From the NCBI GenBank assembly GCA_014529385.2, contig CM043969.1, forward strand, positions 13,527,446 to 13,591,445: 64,000 nt of DNA, in the 5' to 3' direction. The notes beneath the pieces are model-generated. The model had not been told where the DNA came from, searched no databases, and saw nothing but the letters and a program-made list of their open reading frames with translations. Below, piece by piece: positions 55,369 through 64,000 of the stretch (positions within the stretch are counted from its first letter, which is position 1; the number at the start of each line of letters is the position of its first letter). The position numbers and the translations under genes were made by a program. The stretch comes from Adiantum capillus-veneris (taxonomy: Eukaryota > Streptophyta > Polypodiopsida > Polypodiales > Pteridaceae).

Positions 55369-55378
55369 AAGAGAGAGG
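55369..55378 (+). promoter_or_regulatory. Polypurine tract of the Ty3 element
   Basis: AAGAGAGAGG lies three bases before the 3' LTR. It is preceded by GTCGAGGACGAC, a sequence typical of the region just before the 3' LTR of plant chromoviruses. It would prime plus-strand DNA synthesis. Confidence 0.8.
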
Positions 55379-55381
55379 TAA

Positions 55382-57012
55382 TGTCATAAAATCTAATATC
55401 TAATATCTAACCAACCCAAATGATTTTCTCATATTAAATTGATCACTTAATGTGGGAGAATAAACGGAACAAGTGTTAAGATATAGACATGTGCTTATAG
55501 ATCTATCTCAACACGGGGCCAATGGTAAAGGGGCCCAAATGAGAGATGGTCTATCAAAGAGAAAGACTAACAAATGGAGCATAAGACCTTAGCGTTAGCT
55601 TCATTGAAGACCTCCAATAATGTGTGTAAAAGACCTTTGACCTTAGGTAAGCTAGGGCCGAGCTTCAGGCACAGGAACCCGACCCAGCTCGAGGTGCTTG
55701 TCCCGCTTGTCATGCTTGATGACTAAGGTGCTTGAGGTGCTTGATGATTGAGATGCTTGAGGTTCTTAATTATTGAGATGCTTGAGGTGCTTGACATGCT
55801 TGAGATGCTAGGGTTGCACTTGAGGTGAGAACCCAACCCAAGCTTAAAGTGCTTATGAGCCAAGCTTGTGGTGGGAACTGGCCCTATGCATGAGGGGCTT
55901 GAGGTGTCAAAAAGTCAAAGATTCAATCCCTACAAGGAGCGGGCGAGCCCTACATGAGGGGGGATGAGAGAGAACACCCACACACTCACACAAGGCATGC
56001 ATAGTACAAAGAAAGCAAAAGGGACACTTGTCAAGTTCCTCCTCATGTTGCCCTCATGCTGTGCCTGAAGCCTATTGGTTGGCCACCCAAGGGGTCCAAT
56101 AATAATTTAGGAGATTTAATTAATTGATTTGGCATTTGTCTAGCCCTCTCTCGCAAAGGGGAAAGGGGGAAACTTGTCTCAAGGCTACCCTTGCTACTTG
56201 TAATGCCTCCTGCTTGTGATTGGCTAGGCCTGGAGGGGTCCAATGAGCTTCAAGGATGAGCTACAAGGAGGGGTCTACCCAAGAAAGCTAGGGGGTTTCT
56301 TAGGGGGTATACTCACCCACACACACTCACAAACACTCTCATTGTGTGCTATGCAAAGTGCAAGAACTCCCTCTCCTTCTCCAAGCAAGTAGAGGTTGTG
56401 AGCCTACACCAACACTCTTGGATATGGAGTGCAAATCCAACCAAGAGCCATGCTTCAATGCTTAAGCTTGCCATCTCCTTCTTCTTCATTACTATGCTAT
56501 TATGTATGCTAGCAACAAGAGTTATGATAAGTGAGGAGCTAATTCTTTCTCCTACGAAATGTTTCTTCTTCCTCTTTCCTACCCTCATTCCCTGCTAGCT
56601 CTCTCCACCTTCGAAGGTGTTTGAGGTCTTGGGACTGAGGCTTGGGATAGTTAAAGATTTCTTCAAGTTTATGTTATGTTTGTGATGCATGAAGCTTTCC
56701 ATCTTCATTGCATCACCTAGGTCACAAGGAACACAAAGATTTTATTGTAACAAGTCTCTCTTAATGGGAGAAATCATAATACAAATGCCTATTGGAGGGG
56801 GGACCGGCTCCACATAAATCCGGTCCTCAACTGTTGTCATGTTCTCTAAATTCTCTCTCTTGCAAAAGTATTGTTCATGCCAAGTTAGCTAATTGCTATG
56901 ATTATGTTGATATATTCAATTATGTTCACCCGCTATGCTCACAAAGTCATTTCTCAAAAGTACTCTCATTAATTTTCGCTACTCTCAAATTAAATAGGCC
57001 AATTTCATTACA
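55382..57012 (+). repeat. 3' LTR of the Ty3 element
   Basis: It starts TGTCATAAAATC and ends TTTCATTACA, so it has the canonical TG...CA. It is about 35 bp longer than the 5' LTR, in part because it has additional AGGTGCTTG-type repeats (about 55,690-55,810). It shares the 84-codon open frame at 56,344-56,598 with few changes. Confidence 0.92.
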
Positions 57013-57051
57013 AACACACACACAGACACACACACACACACACACACACAC
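57013..57051. repeat. (CA)n microsatellite, right side of the Ty3 insertion site
   Basis: A CA run with one CAGA interruption begins directly after the LTR terminal CA. It is the counterpart of the CA run at 11,821-11,853. Confidence 0.85.
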
Positions 57052-57415
57052 ATCTTGTTTGATTAATTTCTATGCATGTAGTCACTTGGTTTTGATTGGT
57101 TGAATTCATATAGTTATCAAAACTAAAGTTTCAATTTCAATTCCAGTATCACACAAAGGGGTGGCATGAACAAGCAACATTTTAAGGCCATGGAGTATAT
57201 TTTTCTCATATCTATACACAACAAATAAACCCTATTTCCATCCAATGAATGAAAGAAATTACAAGACATTGTCTAATGCCTTTATTATTTACATAGCCAT
57301 CCATACATTTAGCTAATCATAGTGCAAGTTCCAAGAGGGGCAAGTTGCCGCTTCCGCATGTAAGTCTGTTGTCCAGTTGACTAGCACCTCCTGGTACACT
57401 TTATGAAATATTTTT
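57052..57415. other. Short AT-rich spacer, nothing recognised
   Basis: No open frame or repeat that I can name lies between the microsatellite and the decayed gypsy fragment. Confidence 0.4.
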
Positions 57416-58450
57416 CTATCTTGATACCCTAGAATAATTTTTTGATTCATGCGGTATCTTTGGTGGCTTTATCACGTCAACCAAAATCTCTAGATAAACT
57501 ATGTTCTCCAAACCGTGAACTGGTTTCTTCAATTTATCAACATGGAAGATTGGGTGAACTTGAGAAATCTTCGATAACTCAACTCTGCATGCTACATCCC
57601 AATATTTTTTATAACTTATAAGGGACCACAATATCTAAGAGATATTTTGTCACACTTTTCCATTTTCATGGTTTCTAACTTTGTAGGAATCTTTAGGAAT
57701 ACAAAGCCATCTTTTACAAAGGTAATCTTTTCTTTTTCCTTTGTGTGCATACCTTTTAGCACGATCCTATGCACTACAAATGCTTTACTTTGCAGGCTTC
57801 AATATATCATTCATATCTTCAAGAGTATCCTTGATAGATTGAATCTTCTCCTTCTCTAAGCCTATAGCTATTGGAGATCCAAGCTATAAACCATACGTCA
57901 CAATGAATAAATCGAGTTGCTACATGTTTGGAACTGTTGTAAGAAAATTCCAAAATGGGTAAGTACTCTTCCTTATAATTAGGTTGCTTCTTACTTACAT
58001 AAGAATGTAACATGTCCTCTAGGATTTTGTTAACCCTTTCGATTTGACCATCAGACTGCGAATGGTCTGCTTTACTCATGCTCAGAGTAGTATCTAGATT
58101 TTTTAAGACTTTCCTCCAAAAAAATGAATTTTGAATTTTCTATCTCTATCTGACACTATATCTGCGGGCATGTCATATAGCTTGTAGAGACGTTCAATAA
58201 ATATATTTGTTAGTTTTGGTGCTTTAATTGTTTTCTTTGTGACCATAAACTTTTCCATATTGGTTAATTTGTCCACTACCACCCACACTATGTCATCTCC
58301 TCACCTAGTCTTAGGTAAACTAGTAAGGAATTCAATGGAAATGCTTTTCCATTTCCCTTGAGGAATCTTCAAAGGATGGAGTAGTCTCCCAACCTTGAGA
58401 AATTCATGTTTATTATCCTAACCATTCTTGCATTTCAATACATAAGTCTG
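57416..58450 (-). pseudogene. Decayed second Ty3/gypsy integrase fragment
   Basis: On the minus strand broken frames read, from 58,440 downward, GKWKSISIEFLTSLP, then VWVVVDKLTNMEKFMVTKK, then MPADIVSDRDRKF, then HSQSDGQIERVNKILEDML, then YLPILEFSYNSS, and near 57,540 VHPIFHVDKLKKPV. These are the core and C-terminal blocks of a gypsy integrase, with the Glu present (DGQIERVN). Many frame changes separate them. It is older and more diverged than the element at 11.85 kb and in the opposite orientation. Confidence 0.8.
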
Positions 58451-58584
58451 GACGTCCATAAACAAACTAGGCCAAAAAATTGTCTTTTCACTAGTGCAGA
58501 GATATTTTTAATCCAAGGATGACTTGCACTTAGACAATTGTGCTTTATTTTAAGATGCATACCTAAGAGTCAGCATAGTTGGTA

Positions 58585-58841
58585 TGCACACTCTATGCTT
58601 GTAGAGTAAGTACTGTTACCATGTACATGTGGTAGTGATGTGTGTGAACACACTTAGGACCACTAGTGTATTTTTTCCCTGACTAGGAAGTGTTTTCCCC
58701 CGTGTATGTATATACACCCATCACTCTAGGGCTATATCATCTTTGCATTGCACACTAAGTAATACACTCTCTGTTGTGTGCCTTGAGCTTCCTTCATCTT
58801 CTCTAAGCTGTGTGTGTTTTCCTGCAACCCTAATTCCAACA
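58585..58841 (+). repeat. Ty1/copia 5' LTR (left border uncertain)
   Basis: The stretch ends CAACCCTAATTCCAACA directly before a PBS, and copia protease sequence follows downstream (63.77 kb onward), so this is most likely the 5' LTR. A TATA-like GTATGTATATACAC lies near 58,703. The start cannot be fixed by eye. Confidence 0.55.
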
Positions 58842-58843
58842 AT

Positions 58844-58855
58844 TGGTATGAGAGC
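58844..58855 (+). promoter_or_regulatory. Primer binding site of the copia element
   Basis: TGGTATGAGAGC differs by one base from TGGTATCAGAGC, the initiator tRNA-Met PBS. It lies two bases after the LTR end. A candidate gag start (MASLYIAP) follows at about 58,912. Confidence 0.75.
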
Positions 58856-59127
58856 ACGTTGCATCCTCCTGGGTGTTGAGCTTATATGTGAAGCTACTCA
58901 ATATATGGCTTCTCTATATATAGCACCCACACTACAAGAGGCTATTCATATTAGCGACGCTCACACAGGGACGCTCAATTTTTTTTTTCCCGGCGTCGTA
59001 AATTTGCGACGCGCATAGCGACGCTCATAGCGACGCCGGTTGGGCTAAAAAAAATAACAGAGAGCACCCCAAAACTCAGATCTCAGATCTGAGTTTTTCG
59101 GCGCCCTCAAGCAAGGAGCAGGTAACG

Positions 59128-59168
<41 letters not shown>

Positions 59169-59268
59169 CTCCACACACACACACACACACACACGAGGAG
59201 AGGAAGGAGAGCCAGGTATGCTCCTTCCCTCTCCTCACTCTCATGTTCCCTTCCCCTCTTTCTATCTC

Positions 59269-59305
<37 letters not shown>

Positions 59306-59312
59306 TAGTGTT

Positions 59313-59354
<42 letters not shown>

Positions 59355-59972
59355 TACAAACATAAACAAAAACGCACACACACATACATAAACAAAGAAT
59401 GCACATACACATTGAGAGAGGAAAAGAGAGAGAGAGCATGCATAAACAAAAAACGCACACATTGAGAGAGGAAAAGAGAGAGAGAACATGCATAAACAAA
59501 AAACCGAACATTGAGAGAGGAAAAGAGAGAGAAAACATGCATACGATCCAAAAAAACGCACACACATTGAGAGAGAAAGAGAGAGAAACTAATTTAACGT
59601 CGTAGGAAACTAATTAAAATTAAAAGACCTAAAGATCTAGCCGACGAGGAGTTGAACTCAAGACCTATTATTCAAGAGGGAAATGGCATAACCAATCTAT
59701 CATACTTGGCATGGGTGATAGAAAGGTTATACCATTTATCTCTTTTTATTGGCACACACATCCACACACGCGCACACACACAAGAAGAAGAGAGTTATAA
59801 CGTCGTAGGAAACTATCCTAAAAGACGTTAAAGATTAGGTTAGATGTAGACTTACGTTAAATTAGATTTAGGTTTATTTAAGTTAAATTAGATTAGATTT
59901 AGGTTTATTTTTAGTTAGATTTACATTTATTTACGCTAGATTTAGATTTTCGTTATATTAGATTAGATTTAG

Positions 59973-60337
59973 GTCTCCATAGACTGCGATGCCTGCATGA
60001 AGCGGGTGAAGAAAGCCCTCAATGGAATATAGGGTATTGTTGCCTTCACTCATGGTGGGTCCGTCGATCCAAAAGTACTGGTGAAATGTCTTCAGAAGAT
60101 AGGGAAGAAGGTGGATCTTCAGGGCGGCAAGAGTCACTACATCCCCGACAATGACCATCTAGACAACCTCTAGTCATTCAACAGCAACTTCAAAGTTAGG
60201 AACACTCTTTGAAGATGAGGCAGCGTCACCGCCGGAAGTTAACTCTCACATTGGATGGAGATGAGGCAGCGTCACCGCCGAAAGTTAACTCTCACATCTT
60301 TAGTGATGAGAATGCCAACTCTTGCCGAGTTATGTGA
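59973..60337 (+). pseudogene. Captured HIPP (isoprenylated metal-binding protein) gene in CACTA copy 2
   Basis: The frame 59,973-60,173 reads VSIDCDACMKRVKKALNGI, one TAG (60,030-60,032), then GSVDPKVLVKCLQKIGKK and VDLQGG, ending in TAG. This is a complete heavy-metal-associated fold with the CxxC site. About 120 bp further on, the frame 60,296-60,337 reads IFSDENANSCRVM and stops. A C-terminal Cys-aliphatic-type CaaX box after FSDEN is the hallmark of plant HIPP metallochaperones. The part between contains a 37-bp duplication (GATGAGGCAGCGTCACCGCC twice). The gene was therefore captured with its 3' end. Upstream exon sequence is missing. Copy 1 retains only the metal-binding part. Confidence 0.8.
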
Positions 60338-60468
60338 AAAATTATGTGTTAAATCAGTTTTAAGGTTCTTATAATCCCTGTTAGTTTAGTTATTTGTTTT
60401 TAATATAACATAATCTACGTTAGATTTAGATTTATGTTATATTAGATTAGACTTAGGTTTATTTAGGT

Positions 60469-60499
<31 letters not shown>

Positions 60500-60930
60500 A
60501 GAAGAAGAGAGTTTTAACGTCGTAGGAAACTATCCCAAAAGACGTTAAAGATTAGGTTAGATGTAGACTTACGTTAAATTAGATTTAGGTTTATTTTTAG
60601 TTAGATTTACGTTTATTTAGATTTACGCTTATTTACGTTAGATCGAGTCCATGCAAGAATTACTTACGGTTTAGGGTTTAGAGCTAGACGAACAGTGAAA
60701 AGATCTACTGTGAAAAGATGTTAAGATGCTGTGAAGTGCTACAGCTAGAGAAGAGGAAAAGGGGTTTTATCCACTACATGCAGTATCATGTAGACGTGGG
60801 TCTGTAGATTTCTTGTACCCACAAATATAGGTATTGACCAATAAAGACGAGATTATAACCCGGTGGTTCTGATCTCCGTGCACCTCTAGACCGAGGTGTG
60901 CGGGGATTGGACATGACTAGAGAATGTGAG

Positions 60931-60998
<68 letters not shown>

Positions 60999-61060
60999 GA
61001 CGAAGAATGCCAATAGAATATTAAATTTGTTGTCCAGGTTATAAGATTTTTATCCTCATT
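60338..61060 (+). other. CACTA copy 2 leader with a duplicated block and (GA)n
   Basis: A block of about 130-150 bp (containing TAACGTCGTAGGAAACTATC and GATGTAGACTTACGTTAAAT) occurs at about 59,795-59,900 and again at 60,515-60,600, flanking the captured HIPP gene as direct repeats. A (GA)n tract at 60,931-60,994 lies just before the transposase ATG. Confidence 0.75.
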
Positions 61061-63738
61061 ATGAGTAGTGACGAGGATGTGGGACCGTCCAACCGAAACA
61101 CCTATCTCTCAACGAGGGTCTTATGTCCTTGTAATCAATGCAAGCATGCTGTGCGACGGACAAGACATGTTTCTTTGCAGCACGTTCACGAATTTGACGA
61201 GTTCGATCCATCTATTATAGATCGAGTTGTTCCTAATTATAACTCGTCGGACTCTGACGCTGGCCAACAAGCAGCAATCTTGCAACCCAATAGACGTGTT
61301 CGCAGGCGCTTTGGTCAAGCAGCATATGTGAGGCCACAAGATGTAGCCTCTGACAGCTCGGGGGATGATCGTGCAGAGCACATTCCCAACGAGGCAATGT
61401 TTGAGCCCGAGATTGATGAAATGATCGAGACGATCATGGATTCAGAAAGGCTTATCTATGATGATATGAAAAGTGAAGCCGATACGCCATTGTATAATGG
61501 AGCACGTATGTCTAGATTGAAAGCACTCCTGGTTCTTCTCAACATGCAGGCAAAGTTTGGATGGAGTGACACTAGCGTCACAGCGCTTTTCAGGTGATCT
61601 ATTACAATTAGTGTACTTTAATAAAACTCTAAATGTATAATGATCTGATAGATTTTTACACGACTGTATCGTATTTTTATGTTGTGTAGATTGCTTAAAG
61701 AGCACATACTACCAGCTGACAATGTGATGCCAGATTCCCGAGATGAAGCAAGAAAGATTTTGCGAAACTTGGGGATGGATTACAATTCTATCCACGCTTG
61801 TCCTAATGACTGCATTCTTTTCAGAGGGGAATACATAGACATGGAGAAGTGTCCGAAATGTGATTCCGAAAGATATCGAGTAGATCTCCACGGGACAAAA
61901 ATTCCACAAAAGGTTTTGCGACATTTTTCTCTGCTTCCTCGCATCAAGCATTTCTTCGAATGTAAGTCCATGGCTGCCCTAGCATCATGGCATGAGGAGA
62001 ATAAATCTTCGGATGGTGTGCTACGAATTCCTGCAGATTGCGTAGCTTGAAAACATATAGATGGAACATGGTCGGATTTTGGCAGGGAAGCTCGAAATTT
62101 GCGCTTAGGCCTAGCTATGGATGGCGTAAATCCATTTGGTCAAAGATCAACATCTTACAGTGTATGGCCCGTTGTCATCGTGAACTACAACATTCTCCCA
62201 TGGTTGACTACGAAGAAGGGGCACCTATGGCTAAGCTTGATTGTGCCAGGGCGATATAAAGTGGAGAATATGGATGTGTATCTTCGTCCACTATTGGAAG
62301 AGCTAAAACAATTGTGGATTGGCATAGAGATCAACGTAGACTCCATACCATTCGCCAAACTAAATGCTGTGGAGCTTGTGTGCATGTTTGAGAAACATTT
62401 TCCTACTACCATGCTAACCATTCAGGTGCATCTTCTTGTTCACATAGTTGATGAGGTGGAAATAGCTGGCACAGTTCATTCCAGATGGATGTTCTTCTTA
62501 GAACGTTTCATGAAAACGCTTAAGGGATATGTGCGTCAAAAGGCACGTCCGGAGGGTAGCATGGCAGAAGGTTGGTTGGTATCAGAGTCCCTAGTGTACA
62601 TTGGAGAGTGGCTAGACGGATTTGATAAAGCCCGGGACACGCTATGGCGAACCATAGATAATGAGCGCATATCTGGGATTGTCATGTGCAATCTCGGTGT
62701 TGAGAAGAAGATGACGGAAGATCTAGAGGCTAAAATCAACTGATTTTGCATGCTTCACAATCCAGTGATGCAAAAGTAGATTTCACAATATGAGGATGCA
62801 AAGCAAGAGCGACAAAGGGCACGAATCGAGTGGAGACGGGGAAGACGACCACCGATGCACTATCCGACGGGTCTGGAGAGCCTACCAACATTCATGAGCT
62901 TAAGATGGTTGCACAACCAATTGAAAAGCGCACAACAATGCGGTGACGAAGTGACTGAGGAAGAGTGGGAGTACTCTCGGGGTTGCGCGACCAAGGTAAG
63001 TTTGCAATGTACAACTAGCTAGTGACTTTATTTCTAAACGTTTGAACGGCCACTCATAATCTTTGTTCGTTGTAGTATAAGTCATACACAGCATCATGGT
63101 GTAAAGGTCAACATTTTAGGGTGGAACGGATCGACAAAAAGCTTTTTACTCAAGATTGTGGAATCATGGCAAAATTTGAACAGTCTAGTCGACGACGTTC
63201 CTCTGATGCAGATCTTGTGGTGGCGGAACTCACTTAATTCGGCACGCTACAAGAGATTTTGAGGATCGATTATAGAGTATTTTTTGTCGACTTGTTCGAC
63301 GTGCAATGGTTCAAGATAATCATGGAGGGTCGCAACGCTACTGTGCGTAGAGGAGAGTCTGGTTTTCTTGAGGTGGATTCTACTAAGAAATGGACTGACC
63401 TAAGAGACACTTTCGTACTACCCGAGCATTGTGAACAAGTAAGTATGTAAATAGTTAACATCCCCCTTTTACAAGTTATGTGCTTGAAAGCTCTCATGTA
63501 AGTTATGTGGCTCTGGCAGGTAATATTTCATCCTACAAAGTCTACATCAAACTGGTGGTACATCATAGAGGTAGCCCCTCGTAGTGGAAGGACGTATGAA
63601 GGCTACCATGTGCCAATCACAACGGCATCAATGGAGGAGATCAGAGAAGATGCTCAATCAGAAGCCGCTACGGTGGTCAGACGAGCATCAAGATGCTACT
63701 ACTCTATATGGGGTGCATGCAGAGGTGCTACAAAATGA
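61061..63738 (+). pseudogene. CACTA tnp2-like transposase, copy 2, internal deletion
   Basis: The gene is collinear with the copy 1 transposase: exon 1 61,061-61,593 (MSSDEDVGPSN), exon 2 from about 61,690 with CPNDCILFRGEY and CPKCDSERYR. A stop at 62,048-62,050 (DCVA then stop) lies within exon 2. At about 62,331 GIE is joined directly to NVDSIPFAKLNA, skipping the end of exon 2, all of exon 3 and the start of exon 4 of copy 1, a loss of about 0.96 kb that includes DPMHIFKN. The DUF4218-like and DUF4216-like parts follow, with further stops (62,741-62,743; 62,777-62,779; near 63,236). It retains the G that copy 1 has lost, so FMKTLKGYVRQKARP is in frame here. It is not functional. Confidence 0.85.
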
Positions 63739-63772
63739 AACAGAGGATATGTGTTTAAACGGAGAGCTCCTA

Positions 63773-64000
63773 ATGTTGGTTCCACTACAAATGCAACTAT
63801 TGTTGTCTTCTATGAAAGGAGACTGTGATGATGATGTTGATGCAAAATGGGATTTTAGTGTTGTGTGCACTTATGTTCCTTCTATCCATGATTCATGTTT
63901 GTCAGTTGCTGTAGATGCTCAAGTGTGGTACTTTGGAAGTGGTGCTACAAAGCACATAACCTCTCATTGTGACTTGTTTACCTCTCTTGAGGATGTCCCT
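63773..64000 (+). pseudogene. Ty1/copia protease fragment, runs off the window
   Basis: The frame from 63,773 is open to the window edge and contains VDAQVWYFGSGATKHITSHC, the copia gag-pol protease region (usual form W-D-SGAT-H-T). The catalytic Asp is Gly here (FGSG), so the copy is probably inactive, and the upstream Gag and zinc knuckle are missing. Together with the LTR and PBS at 58.6-58.86 kb it belongs to the copia element that received CACTA copy 2. Confidence 0.75.

Larger units (their letters stand above)
11854..57012 (+). mobile_element. Ty3/gypsy chromovirus, split by a 36-kb nested insertion
   Basis: The element has direct LTRs of about 1.6 kb, a tRNA-Met-type PBS directly after the 5' LTR, gag-pol in the order gag, PR, RT, RNase H, INT, chromodomain, and a purine tract just before the 3' LTR. 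(CA)n lies outside both LTRs. The span is 45.2 kb, but without the insertion at 18,978-55,321 the element is about 8.8 kb, normal for chromoviruses. In-frame stops and frameshifts break gag-pol, and catalytic residues are lost, so this copy cannot be autonomous. The LTRs are alike apart from a few percent of differences judged by eye, so the insertion is not ancient. Confidence 0.9.
58930..63770 (+). mobile_element. CACTA (En/Spm) transposon, copy 2, 3'-truncated
   Basis: It starts CACTACAAGAGG at 58,930, followed by decayed AGCGACGCTCA subterminal units to about 59,038, the repeat-rich 5' region, the HIPP fragment, the (GA)n promoter tract and the transposase gene, collinear with copy 1. Similarity to copy 1 stops at about 63,770, within the last transposase exon (GGAGAGCTC shared). 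No TAGTG end or second gene follows; copia protease sequence does. It is therefore a deletion derivative sitting in a copia element. Confidence 0.85.

Noticed and set aside
11854-57012. Reading the whole 45 kb as one giant LTR retrotransposon that carries accessory genes
   Set aside because: Inverted repeats with a TAAGG duplication bound the extra DNA, and removing it restores a normal-size element. The giant-LTR reading is kept only as an alternative, to be tested by finding empty sites.
63783-63790. CACTACAA word as a second CACTA terminus
   Set aside because: The orientation is that of a 5' end, not of the missing 3' end. No subterminal repeats follow, and the word lies within an open copia frame.
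1-64000. CRISPR array, because of many regularly spaced short repeats
   Set aside because: The spacing is that of diverged plant satellites, the spacers are themselves repeated, and there are no cas genes. The context is eukaryotic.

Overview
This is a gene-poor, transposon-dominated stretch of nuclear DNA from a land plant. The evidence is a chromodomain Ty3/gypsy element with a tRNA-Met primer site, two En/Spm-type CACTA transposons, a LINE remnant, a Ty1/copia remnant, a captured HIPP-type metallochaperone gene with a farnesylation tail, and long (CT/GA)n and (CA)n tracts. The sequence alone does not identify the species. No intact ordinary host gene was found.

The left flank (1-11.85 kb) holds microsatellites, short tandem duplications, a broken LINE (about 5.5-7.55 kb) ending in an A-rich tail, and two tRNA-like SINE heads. 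At 11.85 kb a Ty3/gypsy chromovirus has inserted into a (CT)n(CA)n microsatellite. Its 1.6-kb LTRs lie at 11,854-13,449 and 55,382-57,012, with (CA)n outside both. It has a PBS, a broken gag-pol with a C-terminal chromodomain, and a purine tract before the 3' LTR. Its coding region stops at 18.67 kb, yet the 3' LTR begins at 55.38 kb.

The difference is the main discovery. A segment of 36,344 bp (18,978-55,321) is bounded by an inverted repeat (AGGACCATATTAGGTA left; AGACCATATTAGGTA right, reverse complement) and a 5-bp direct repeat TAAGG. Removing it leaves a Ty3 element of ordinary size (about 8.8 kb). I read it as a giant terminal-inverted-repeat DNA element nested in the retrotransposon. 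It has two large arms made of one satellite family (about 440-bp monomers built around GGTCCACCACTTGTCCAAGC). The arms are inverted relative to each other, so the motif points the same way with respect to both ends, like a greatly enlarged version of En/Spm subterminal repeats. Between and within the arms lies a spliced minus-strand gene set: a ParB-like exon, a permuted DNA-methylase-like exon, a SET-domain exon and two FCP1-like HAD exons. Near the right end is a plus-strand Cys-rich gene of unknown family. Most of these genes carry one or a few stops or frameshifts, so this copy looks decayed.

A 7.7-kb CACTA element (35,812-43,516, minus orientation) later inserted into a satellite monomer of the right arm, giving three nested levels. 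It encodes a six-exon tnp2-type transposase with one frameshift, a second Ptta/En/Spm-like gene, AGCGTCGCTAT subterminal repeats, and a captured HIPP fragment.

The right flank (57.05-64 kb) has a decayed second gypsy integrase (minus) and a Ty1/copia LTR plus PBS. A second copy of the same CACTA family sits in that copia element, with an internal 0.96-kb deletion and a lost 3' end, joined directly to copia protease sequence that runs off the window.
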